Origin: Paenibacillus rubinfantis
GTDB taxonomy: Bacteria > Bacillota > Bacilli > Paenibacillales > Paenibacillaceae
NCBI RefSeq assembly: GCF_001486505.1
Contig: NZ_LN909066.1
Location: forward strand, 724,452-788,451
DNA: 64,000 nt
Reading direction: 5' to 3'
This document shows, piece after piece, positions 50,732 through 58,683 of this stretch. Below the pieces are notes generated by a model. That model made no database searches, was not told where the DNA came from, and saw only the letters and a list, made by a program, of their open reading frames with translations. Made by a program: the position numbers and the translations under genes. Position 1 is the first letter of the stretch, and each line of letters begins with the position of its first letter.

Positions 50732-51909
50732 TCATCCTCTTCCTCCATTTTCAGCGGTTTTTTGGTTGACGCCGTCCCTCTGATGACCACATCGGATTCT
50801 ACGGTTACCTTGAGTTTGGAAAAGCGCTCATCCCAATCCGCCACCAGTGTCTTCCATAATTTCGGCATCTTCTTATGGATTCGGTCACCGAATCCGAAGA
50901 TATCCTGATGATACTGGGTCTGTGCGATATGGATCACATTTTCCATTTTTTTGACCAACATGTCTTCCGCGAGCTTCTCTATTTCTTCCCGTCCTTTAGG
51001 TGCTATATAATCCACTCCGTTAAATTGAGCTTCGTCTAACACGGTCACGGTTTGTGTCTTCACCCGGATTTCGATCTGTCCGTCCACCAGCACCGGCTTC
51101 ACTTTGGTTTTGTTTTTAAAGATCTCCAAGGAAATGCCCGGCGGATGGTTATAATCTCCCAGGGTTAGGATCCCTCCTTTAATTTCGTCCCGAAGAAACA
51201 ACGCGTATTTGGTATCATCAGCATGGATTGTCCCCAACATCCGATCCCGATCAAAAACGGCCATCCCCTGAACTGAAGCCGTCGTGTGCTTATCATGCTC
51301 CGTCAGGTAAATCATCGGAAGAACGCTGCTAATCCCCGGCGTATTCACCGTATCCGCGAAATCAAAGATTTCCATGACCGGGGCGTTGGACAGGCTTTTT
51401 TCGTTCTTCAGCATCTCATCGATCTTAAAGGAAAGCGGCGCATTCAAACCGCCGTCATTACGAAGCACAGCCTCCGCGGTTTTTTCTCCGGACACCAGGA
51501 TATGGATATCGGCACGCGTTTCTGTATCCCTAACGTACCAATCGATAATTCTCGCCGATCCTTCCCGAGCGATATCCTGACTCAAAATAATCGATTTGGC
51601 ATGGGCCCAATACAGCCTTCTGCCCGACTGTGTAATCATTTTGCGCACAACGTCAAACATCGTCTTCCCGGTCAACGTAATTCGATTGGAGCCCACATTC
51701 AGGACATCTTCACCCCCCGATCCGTCCACAACCTCTACCGTAAGCTGAATCTCCCCGTCCTTATCGCCTTTATCGATGGCTATCCCGGCGACCGTGGTCA
51801 CCTTTTCAACTTCCCGGTAATTCCAGCAGCCCGTGAGCGACAAAACCATCAAGCTGCACAGAATCACGGCTAACCTCTTCACCTGTAAACTAATCAACAT
51901 CCTCCTCAC
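50728..51909 (-). CDS. Spore germination receptor subunit C (GerAC family lipoprotein)
   Basis: A 393-residue lipoprotein. A signal peptide ends in the lipobox LTGC (cysteine near residue 28), followed by WNYREVEKVTTVAGIAIDKG, typical of GerAC/GerBC. Three domains follow, ending with an acidic tail. It anchors in the outer leaflet of the spore inner membrane with subunits A and B. The start is GTG 51909, which overlaps the subunit A stop by four bases; the exact initiator is uncertain because AGGAGG sits inside the first codons. Confidence 0.92.
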   Translation of the reverse strand: MRRMLISLQVKRLAVILCSLMVLSLTGCWNYREVEKVTTVAGIAIDKGDKDGEIQLTVEVVDGSGGEDVLNVGSNRITLTGKTMFDVVRKMITQSGRRLYWAHAKSIILSQDIAREGSARIIDWYVRDTETRADIHILVSGEKTAEAVLRNDGGLNAPLSFKIDEMLKNEKSLSNAPVMEIFDFADTVNTPGISSVLPMIYLTEHDKHTTASVQGMAVFDRDRMLGTIHADDTKYALFLRDEIKGGILTLGDYNHPPGISLEIFKNKTKVKPVLVDGQIEIRVKTQTVTVLDEAQFNGVDYIAPKGREEIEKLAEDMLVKKMENVIHIAQTQYHQDIFGFGDRIHKKMPKLWKTLVADWDERFSKLKVTVESDVVIRGTASTKKPLKMEEEDE

Positions 51910-53384
51910 CTCGTTACCTTACGAATCCGCCGTTCGGCCTGAGTTCTGTGAGTCCTAAGTTTCGTCCCCCACCAAGGGCTTCGAAACAAGGTATCCTTAA
52001 TGTCCGTCTCCTTGATGGAGCCCACCGTAAGCATATAAGGTACGCCAAAGCTCCGCAGGCCCATCAAATGTATGACTAACCCAATGATGCCGAATAAATA
52101 TCCATATAAACCCATAAACGAGGACAAGCTCAGCAAAAGAAACCGCGTTGAAATCGAGGCCGCTTTCATCTTGACGTTAAGCAGCGTGGTAATGCCGGTA
52201 ATCCCAACAACGATGACCATAGGAGCGCTCACCACGCGCGCATCAACCGCCGCTTGGCCCAAGACCAAGGCTCCCACGATGCTGACCGCCTGCCCAATGG
52301 AGGTTGGAATTCGGGTTCCCGCCTCCCGGAGGATTTCGAAGACGAGGAGCATGACGAAGCATTCCGCCACCGTCGGCAGCGGCACGGAGTTTCTGGCTGC
52401 GGCGATGCTAAGCAACAGCGCGGTAGGCATCATCTCCTGATTGTAGGTCACCAAAGCCACATAAATCGCCGGGACGCTGACGGCCAGAAATTCGCCAAGA
52501 AATCGCATTAACCGATTAAATGAACCAAAGAAGTAATTGCTGTAGTAATCTTCACTCACTTGAAAATATTCAATGAATAAAAAAGGGACCGTCAGGACAA
52601 ATGGACTTCCATCCACCAGCACTGCAATACGTCCCTCTAAAATCTTGCCGGCCACGGCATCAGGCCGTTCCGTATTTCCTACCGTTTCGAACGGCGTTAA
52701 CGTTTGATCGCGAATCATTTCCTGCAGTTGCCCGGAATCGATTAACGCATTGATCTTTAGACGCTTCAGACGTTTCGTGAGCTCCTGTAAAATCTTCGGG
52801 GAAACCGAGCTTTCCACATAACAAAGACATACCGCCGTATGAGTCGTTTCCCCCAATTCCATAAATTCAATTTTGAGATCCGGGCTTTTCACCCTTCGCC
52901 GGATCAGCGATAAATTGGTGATGAGCGATTCGGTGAAGCCTTCGCGCGGACCGATCACCGACTTTTCCGTTCCCGGTTCCATCACGGCACGGGATTGCCA
53001 GCCCTGCGTCCCGATCAGCAGGGCCTGTTCCTTCCCTTCCAACAGCAACAATGTGCTGCCGTTCAGGAGCTCGTTAAGGATTTCATTCAGATCGCCTGAC
53101 AACTTGAGTTCGCTGACCTCGATGATTCCCTCCATTAAGAGCTCCATAAAAGGGATATCTCGGGTTTCTTCAGATGTCCGAAAGTGCAGGATCGGCCTGA
53201 GGATGTGATTGCTTAACGTCTCGGTGCTCACCATGCCCTCAATGTGTATAAGGCAGCCGGAAAAAGATTTAACTAAAGGATGCTGAAACTTGCGGAACTT
53301 AATGGTGGAATCCCCGGGAAATATCCGCATGAACAATTCGATATTGTCATTGATCGAAGGGTACAAGCTTTCCTGGTTCAGCAA
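51906..53384 (-). CDS. Spore germination receptor subunit A (GerAA family)
   Basis: About 492 residues. A large soluble N-terminal domain includes SLYPSINDNIELFMRIFPGD, LLLEGKEQALLIGTQGW and GPREGFTESLITNLSLIRRR. The membrane part (about 290-440) starts at VLVDGSPFVLTVPFLFIEYF and contains SVPAIYVALVTYNQEMMPTA. This is the PF03323-type subunit that oligomerises into germinant-gated channels. TTG 53384 lies 8 bases after AAAGGGG and is preferred to TTG 53429, which lacks a ribosome site. First gene of the operon. Confidence 0.9.
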   Translation of the reverse strand: MLNQESLYPSINDNIELFMRIFPGDSTIKFRKFQHPLVKSFSGCLIHIEGMVSTETLSNHILRPILHFRTSEETRDIPFMELLMEGIIEVSELKLSGDLNEILNELLNGSTLLLLEGKEQALLIGTQGWQSRAVMEPGTEKSVIGPREGFTESLITNLSLIRRRVKSPDLKIEFMELGETTHTAVCLCYVESSVSPKILQELTKRLKRLKINALIDSGQLQEMIRDQTLTPFETVGNTERPDAVAGKILEGRIAVLVDGSPFVLTVPFLFIEYFQVSEDYYSNYFFGSFNRLMRFLGEFLAVSVPAIYVALVTYNQEMMPTALLLSIAAARNSVPLPTVAECFVMLLVFEILREAGTRIPTSIGQAVSIVGALVLGQAAVDARVVSAPMVIVVGITGITTLLNVKMKAASISTRFLLLSLSSFMGLYGYLFGIIGLVIHLMGLRSFGVPYMLTVGSIKETDIKDTLFRSPWWGTKLRTHRTQAERRIRKVTR

Positions 53385-53472
53385 TACATTCGCCCCTTTC
53401 GTTAAAGGATGTGGATATGTTATTCCCAAATTGGGTAAATTTTATCAAAGCATCCTCACCTGAATATTGGGC

Positions 53473-53514
53473 AAAAAAAAGCAGCGGAGGCGTTAACCCT
53501 TCTCCGCTGCTTTC
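53473..53514 (-). terminator. Terminator after the GH5 gene
   Basis: Stem GCAGCGGAG (53481-53489) with CTCCGCTGC (53502-53510), followed on the minus strand by eight Ts. It separates the glucanase from the germination operon. Confidence 0.92.
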
Positions 53515-53535
53515 GTTTTGATCTTCAATTGTTGG

Positions 53536-55242
53536 TCACTGCGTGATCAACCAAAAAGCTTCCCATGCGCCTCCGACCTTATCACGGTTTGCCACCAGCC
53601 CTGCACCGTTGTCTAAATCAACCGTCACGTACTTGTTGTTGGCTAATGCGAACAAGGCGATTGTCCCGTCGGCCAGCTGTTCCTTCCTGAACTTCTCCCA
53701 TTGTTGAATGCTCTCGCTGCGGGCCACCAGCTTGCCGCCGATGTTCACGTCCGCGGTGACGTACTTTCCATTGATTTTGGATTTCAATGAAATCGTCTGA
53801 TCACTGTTGTTGATGACCTCGAACAATTCCCATTCCTGAGCCGTATCGCGGTTCGCCACTAACGGATCGTCGCCGGCATTCTCCGCGCTGACGATTTTCT
53901 TATTCGCTTCAGAGAGCAAGTAAACCAAACCGGTAGGCGTTGGAGGCGGCGTTGACCCGGTCGTATATTTCTTTACCAAATTTTGCAGTGTGGTATTTGG
54001 TTTAAAGTTCTCCGTATTGAATTTGCTCCATTTGGCGGCGATCGTCGCAGGGCTGTCACCAGTGATGTTGGGTACCGGATTCGGGTTGTTGTTGAAATAC
54101 CCCCAGTTCCCATAATTCGAGCTGACCTTGTACGTCCAGTTCGTCCAGGAGATGTTGGAGGCGTTCATTCCGGCCAAAAACTTCTCCCAAAGATCGGTGA
54201 AATCGAACAGGCAAAATTCCCCGACGTACACCGGCACGTTCCACTGGGCTTGGTGATCACGCAGCCCTTGCAAAGCGCTGTTCACCAGGTTGTTTTGAAC
54301 ATTCCAGTTGGAAGCCTCGCTGCCGGACATCGCGTAATAGTGCATTTCGTACACAACGTTCGTCCAGCCAAACGTATCCGGGTCATAGAGCTGACCCCAA
54401 CTCCAGGCCGCTTCGATGAAGATCGTATGATCGGGGTCGATCGCGCGAATCGCTTTATACAACCGGTCGTAAAAAGCGTTCAGTTGCTCCTTGCTTACCC
54501 GATCCGGTTCGTTTAACAGATCATAACCTGCCACGGTTGGATTGCCTTTATAATGGGCGGCGATCCCTTCCCACAGCCGGACGGTACGATCCTGATACTG
54601 TTGGTTCTTCCACAGCTGCGGGTCCGAGTTAGCTTCGCCTGAATTATCGAAGGTATTCTGAGCCCCAAACGTACCGTGCAGATCCAACAGGACGTAAATG
54701 CCCCGATTCCCTGCCTCCTGGACGAGCCAATCCAGCTTGCTCCACGGATCTGCCTTCCAGTTGCCATACTTGTCCATCAGCTCCAGGTACAGAATAGGTA
54801 CGCGGACCATATTCATCCCCATATTTTTGATATTGTCCAAGTCCCGCGTCGTCAGCCAGGCATCTTGATACGTTTTGATCAAGCTTTCCGCAGTTTCCGC
54901 GCCATGCAGGTTCGTTAACGTTTCGCGTAGCGTCCATTCGTCCTTCACGCCAAGCGGCGACATCCAGCCCTCCTGCAGCAGCCACCCGCCAAGATTCGTC
55001 CCCCGCAGGTTGACGATATTCCCCGTTCCGTAGTTGTCCCGCAGCACCGTCCCGTTGGCTTTCAGGAAACCGCTCGGCTCAATCCTAGACACCTCCATGC
55101 CGGAATCCCCCTCGGCAGCGCGGGCAGACGGCGCAAACATAGAGCCGCTTAAGGATGAAGCGGACAGAATAAAACAGAGTAGAAACGTGCGGAGCATTTT
55201 CTGGATGTCGCGGACCGCGTTCGCTTTTTTCCAGTTCATCAT
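53536..55242 (-). CDS. Secreted GH5 glucanase with C-terminal beta-trefoil (fascin-like) module
   Basis: A 568-residue secreted enzyme. The signal peptide ends near ARA-AE (about residue 43). The GH5 barrel begins VNLRGTNLGGWLLQEGW, has the acid/base glutamate in DLLNEPD (about 245) and the nucleophile in YVGEFCLF (about 342), resembling exo-1,3-beta-glucanases. A PPPTP linker near 432 leads to a trefoil of about 130 residues with repeats of the KIVSAENAG and KYVTVD type, probably carbohydrate-binding. It likely degrades beta-glucans outside the cell. The promoter carries a perfect cre site. ATG 55242 follows GGAGG. Confidence 0.9.
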   Translation of the reverse strand: MMNWKKANAVRDIQKMLRTFLLCFILSASSLSGSMFAPSARAAEGDSGMEVSRIEPSGFLKANGTVLRDNYGTGNIVNLRGTNLGGWLLQEGWMSPLGVKDEWTLRETLTNLHGAETAESLIKTYQDAWLTTRDLDNIKNMGMNMVRVPILYLELMDKYGNWKADPWSKLDWLVQEAGNRGIYVLLDLHGTFGAQNTFDNSGEANSDPQLWKNQQYQDRTVRLWEGIAAHYKGNPTVAGYDLLNEPDRVSKEQLNAFYDRLYKAIRAIDPDHTIFIEAAWSWGQLYDPDTFGWTNVVYEMHYYAMSGSEASNWNVQNNLVNSALQGLRDHQAQWNVPVYVGEFCLFDFTDLWEKFLAGMNASNISWTNWTYKVSSNYGNWGYFNNNPNPVPNITGDSPATIAAKWSKFNTENFKPNTTLQNLVKKYTTGSTPPPTPTGLVYLLSEANKKIVSAENAGDDPLVANRDTAQEWELFEVINNSDQTISLKSKINGKYVTADVNIGGKLVARSESIQQWEKFRKEQLADGTIALFALANNKYVTVDLDNGAGLVANRDKVGGAWEAFWLITQ

Positions 55243-55284
55243 AAATCCTCCTCTAAACCAATAATGGGTTTTATTTCCACTCCA

Positions 55285-55313
55285 AACATAACTATTAATG
55301 TAAGCGCTGTCAA
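55285..55313 (-). promoter_or_regulatory. Sigma-A promoter overlapped by a perfect cre site, for the GH5 gene
   Basis: The -35 TTGACA (55313-55308) and -10 TATGTT (55290-55285) are 17 bases apart. The 14-base cre TGTAAGCGCTGTCA (55299-55312) fully matches the CcpA consensus and covers the -35. CcpA with HPr-Ser-P should repress the glucanase when preferred sugars are present. Confidence 0.88.
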
Positions 55314-55337
55314 TAGGTAGAAAGTTTCATCCAATTC

Positions 55338-56426
55338 TCAGATGATTTCTTCTAGTACATGGGCAATCCGAGCCGTATCAGCCTCTTGAATCCATGCTTG
55401 CGGAATCAACGCATAACGGCATTCGCTGCTCTGTAAATACCGGTAGATGATCCGAGCCTCATCGATTTCATCCCGGGTAGGTTTGCCCGCCAGGGAATAC
55501 ACGCCCTTGCTAAAACAGGCCAATGCCTCCTCGGCCATTTCCATAGACAGGGATGTTGGAGAATTTCCTGACAATTCAACCTTTTGGCCATGCAGGATCG
55601 TATATCGCTGCAGCATAAACCACTTGGCCTCCCGCTCACTCAACCGTTCCAGGACCACGATGTTCCCATTCTGCTCGGCAAACCCGGCGATCTCCTCCTG
55701 CTTGGCCAACAGATCCATGGCGTTCAAGACGTCCCTGATTTTGGTTGCCGCTTCGAAGTCATATCGCTCGGCCGCCCCCCGCATCCGTCCCTCCAACTCA
55801 ACACGCAAGCTGGCATCCGAGCCGTCCAGCAACGCGGTAAATCGGTTGATCGTATGATTGTTTCGTTCGATCGCTTCTCCGCCTAAGCAGGCCCCCAGAC
55901 ATAAGCCCAGCGAATGATTCAAGCAGGGCACCCCAATCGAGGTGGTGCGGGGACGGCTGCAAGCGATACTTAGCGCTTCGCGAATGCCCCGGACCGCCTC
56001 CTCCACGGAATACCGGCTCGCCGTATAAGGCCCGTAAACTTGCCGAATCTCCGGGGCCTCCGGCACGTCGACGACTTCCAAGTCCCAGATTCCCTCGTTG
56101 TCCCGGATCGCTACATAGGGATATCCGTGCGGACTCTTCATCTTTTTGTTATACATCGGCTTCAGTTCGCGAATCAGCTGGCATTCCAGCATTAGGGCTT
56201 CGAATTCGGTATCGGTGATGCGGAGTTCCAAGTCCTGGACATTGTGCACCAATCTCTCCACTTTCTTGGAACGGTTGTGTGAGGCGTAAAAATAAGAGCG
56301 AACTCGCTGCTGAAGGTTTTTGGACTTGCCGACATAAATGACGTCTCCCGCCGCATCCTTCATCAAATAAACCCCCGGCACAGCCGGGAGGTTTCGCAAT
56401 TGATGTTGAATCCGTTCGTTTCTCAT
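55338..56426 (-). CDS. Truncated UvrC / Cho-like GIY-YIG nuclease
   Basis: A 362-residue protein with the UvrC N-terminal nuclease (PGVYLMKDAAGDVIYVGKSK, about 16-35) and ELKPMYN, followed by a cysteine-bearing segment (CLNHSLGLCLGACLGG) and a UvrB-interaction motif (about 215-245: AERYDFEAATKIRDVLNAMD). It ends without the RNase H-like endonuclease and helix-hairpin-helix domains of full UvrC. It is thus comparable to Cho, which makes the 3' incision in nucleotide excision repair. Its ATG overlaps the stop of the phosphodiesterase gene by four bases. Confidence 0.85.
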   Translation of the reverse strand: MRNERIQHQLRNLPAVPGVYLMKDAAGDVIYVGKSKNLQQRVRSYFYASHNRSKKVERLVHNVQDLELRITDTEFEALMLECQLIRELKPMYNKKMKSPHGYPYVAIRDNEGIWDLEVVDVPEAPEIRQVYGPYTASRYSVEEAVRGIREALSIACSRPRTTSIGVPCLNHSLGLCLGACLGGEAIERNNHTINRFTALLDGSDASLRVELEGRMRGAAERYDFEAATKIRDVLNAMDLLAKQEEIAGFAEQNGNIVVLERLSEREAKWFMLQRYTILHGQKVELSGNSPTSLSMEMAEEALACFSKGVYSLAGKPTRDEIDEARIIYRYLQSSECRYALIPQAWIQEADTARIAHVLEEII

Positions 56427-56971
56427 GAAGTAAACTCGATCCTTTTTACGATCCCTCCGGCAAAATCCTTCACGATAAAAGCCCCCGCCTCCAGGATACC
56501 GTACGAATTTGGGAAGTTTTCCTTCGGTAACGCAATGGACCCCGGGTTCAGTACATATACGCCGTCCTTGATATCGGCCACCGGCACATGCGTATGCCCC
56601 TGAACAAACACGTCGCCAGGCGTCAGCGGCGGAAGCTGCTCCATCCTGTATCCATGCCCATGCGTGACATAAATGCGTCGTCCTTCCAGGTAGAGCATCG
56701 CGTAATCCGCCATCATCGGAAATTCCAACAGCATTTGATCCACTTCGGCATCGCAGTTCCCGCGTACGGCGATCAAGTTGTGCTTATGTCTATTCAATAT
56801 CGCCGCTACCCGTTTTGGATCGTACCCGTCAGGCAGCGGATTCCGAGGCCCGTGGTACAGGAAATCCCCCAGCAGGATGATTTGATCGGGTCGCTCCTCT
56901 GCCGCTTGAGCCATCGCCCGGTCCAGCCAAGCGCTTGACCCGTGGATATCCGAAATCAACATCAGTTTCAT
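56423..56971 (-). CDS. YfcE-like metallophosphodiesterase
   Basis: A 182-residue calcineurin-like phosphoesterase with metal motifs SDIHGSSAWLD, LLGDFLYHGPRNPLP, VRGNCDAEVD, THGHGYR and QGHTHVPVA. YfcE/MJ0936-type enzymes hydrolyse phosphodiesters in vitro; the natural substrate is unknown. ATG 56971 follows CAGGAG. It is coupled by a four-base overlap to the UvrC-like gene. Confidence 0.92.
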   Translation of the reverse strand: MKLMLISDIHGSSAWLDRAMAQAAEERPDQIILLGDFLYHGPRNPLPDGYDPKRVAAILNRHKHNLIAVRGNCDAEVDQMLLEFPMMADYAMLYLEGRRIYVTHGHGYRMEQLPPLTPGDVFVQGHTHVPVADIKDGVYVLNPGSIALPKENFPNSYGILEAGAFIVKDFAGGIVKRIEFTS

Positions 56972-56987
56972 AGATACCAACTCCTGA

Positions 56988-57139
56988 ATTTTATTTTATC
57001 TGCTGAGTGAGGTTCTGTTTGAGGTGCTGATTTTTCCCGAGCCCTATGCGAATGTCATTCAGATGGTTGGCATCGGAATTACCTTGCTAGTAACCCTCAT
57101 CTTAACCTCTCTTCTCGTAAAAGATCGTTCCTCCCGATA
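56988..57139 (+). pseudogene. Possible C-terminal remnant of a membrane protein gene
   Basis: A plus-strand open stretch of about 50 codons ends in TAG at 57137-57139 and has no ribosome site. It encodes FEVLIFPEPYANVIQMVG, then a hydrophobic helix GIGITLLVTLILTSLLVKD and a polar tail. This looks like the last helix and tail of a transporter whose upstream part is gone. It could also be chance coding in an intergenic gap. Confidence 0.35.
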
Positions 57140-57182
57140 GCAAGAAAGACGCCCAATCGCTTGAACGTCCTTAGGCCACTTG

Positions 57183-58262
57183 CTATTCCACGAGCGAGTA
57201 CTGCTCATCCGTCACTTTAAACGTATCCTTAAGTCCTGTAGTGGCGTAAATCTTGTTGTCTTTCGTGATGAACAGGGCTTGGGTTTCCTCATTGTAATTT
57301 TCAACAAATTCCATCCCTTTTTCCAGACCCATCACGTAAACGACGGTAGATAAGGCATCGGCATCTGTCGCATTATCCGTCAAGATGGTTACGCTTTTCA
57401 ATTCGTTTTGCGCCGGGGCTCCGGTTCTGGGGTCAAGAATGTGATGATACATCACTCCATCCTCAATAAAATACCGTTCATAAATACCTGAGGTATTGAT
57501 CACCTGGTCGTTTAAACGGATATTCCCCATAATCGTACCACGCGAGCTATCGGGATCCTGAAGCCCAACCGTCCAGCTGTCGCCGTTAGGCTTGCTTCCG
57601 ACCACAATGATACTGCTTCCTCCGAGGTCGACCAAGGCGCTCTTCACGCCCTCGCCTCGCAGGTAAGCGGCAATCTTGTCCGCCGCATATCCTTTCCCGA
57701 TGCCGCCGAGATCCAGAATCATCCCCGGACGTTTCAAAAAGACCGTCTGCTTGGCTTCGTCCATAACTACATCCTTGTACCCCACCAAGCTAAGCTCCCG
57801 CTGCAAATCCTCCGGTGCCGGAACATGCGCCCCTTCATGTCCGATATCCCAAAGATCCACCAACCCGCCGACGGTCGGATCAAACAGCCCGTCCGTCTCT
57901 TGGGCGTAGTTGAGCGAGCGTTTCAGCACCTCCATCGTATCCTCCGACACTTCAACCGCCTGTTTGCCGGCTTCCTGATTCACTTTGTAGAGCTGGCTTG
58001 TCTCCAAGGTTCGGCTTAGCTCCTGATCCAAGGTTTTTAGCATCGTATCGATATGGTCCAAATGCTCTTCAGCCTTCGGGTCCTCATACAATTTGATGTT
58101 AACCACCGTATCAAAAATATAATATTGTCTCGAGGCCGGATCCGCGGCCGTTGTTTTCTCCTTGTTTCCTGCATTCCCCCCGCAGCCGGAGAGGAGGGTC
58201 ATCAGCATTGCCGTCAAGCCCATGATCACGACCCATTTACGACATTTCCGTGTTCGTTGCAT
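57183..58262 (-). CDS. apbE: FAD:protein FMN transferase (ApbE), lipoprotein
   Basis: A 359-residue lipoprotein with lipobox LLSGC near residue 27. ApbE motifs include IFDTVVNIKLYED, FDPTVGGLVDLWDIG, LDLGGIGKGYAADKIA, YHHILDPRTGAP and the metal-binding TDNATDADALSTVVYV. It attaches FMN to threonine in target flavoproteins outside the membrane, such as Rnf/Nqr subunits or fumarate reductase-like proteins. ATG 58262 has weak GAGGTG upstream. A weak hairpin (57137-57186, ATAGCAAG/CTTGCTAT) follows the gene. In the gap to hcp, 58410-58427 forms AGCGAG/CTCGCT, followed by T5 on the minus strand, possibly an attenuator. Confidence 0.94.
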   Translation of the reverse strand: MQRTRKCRKWVVIMGLTAMLMTLLSGCGGNAGNKEKTTAADPASRQYYIFDTVVNIKLYEDPKAEEHLDHIDTMLKTLDQELSRTLETSQLYKVNQEAGKQAVEVSEDTMEVLKRSLNYAQETDGLFDPTVGGLVDLWDIGHEGAHVPAPEDLQRELSLVGYKDVVMDEAKQTVFLKRPGMILDLGGIGKGYAADKIAAYLRGEGVKSALVDLGGSSIIVVGSKPNGDSWTVGLQDPDSSRGTIMGNIRLNDQVINTSGIYERYFIEDGVMYHHILDPRTGAPAQNELKSVTILTDNATDADALSTVVYVMGLEKGMEFVENYNEETQALFITKDNKIYATTGLKDTFKVTDEQYSLVE

Positions 58263-58540
58263 CGTTTCACCTCATTTGAATTTCCACGCGTCTAGTGGTT
58301 AACACATCGTATTGTATAATTTCCACAACCGATTAGTCCAGTAAGAACATCATTGATCGTTCAGTAGAAATGGGGTACGCCAAGATGAAGCGAGCTTAAA
58401 CGAAAAAGAAGCGAGATAAATCTCGCTCCCCAAAGGGTCGATCCAAGCCGCGGTTGATTCGAAATCCATTATCTTAATAAGTCATCATCTCGGGTGATGT
58501 TTTCGTATTCTTGACTTGTTTCCTAATTTGTGGAAATAAC

Positions 58541-58583
58541 TGTGATCCCAATCACTCAACCGCTGCCGATCCGGCGATATGCT
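58541..58583 (+). promoter_or_regulatory. Fnr-type promoter of hcp
   Basis: TGTGA-N6-TCACT (58541-58556, centre 58548.5) is one base from the Fnr consensus. TATGCT (58578-58583) is the -10, predicting a start near 58590 with the box at -41.5, the same geometry as the promoters at 33.4, 33.5 and 37.2 kb. A leader of about 95 bases precedes hcp. Confidence 0.75.
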
Positions 58584-58683
58584 TCATGCAGAATCGGAGG
58601 TGCAAGGCCTCATACCCACCTACGTGAATTTTCCCACATACTCCAGCGCCTCCCTTAATCTAATCATTTTAGGAGGTTTCCCC

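Noticed and set aside
57137..57186. Strong terminator after apbE
   Set aside because: The outer ATAGCAAG/CTTGCTAT arms pair, but the inner region is poorly matched and no clear T-run follows. Mentioned only within the apbE entry.
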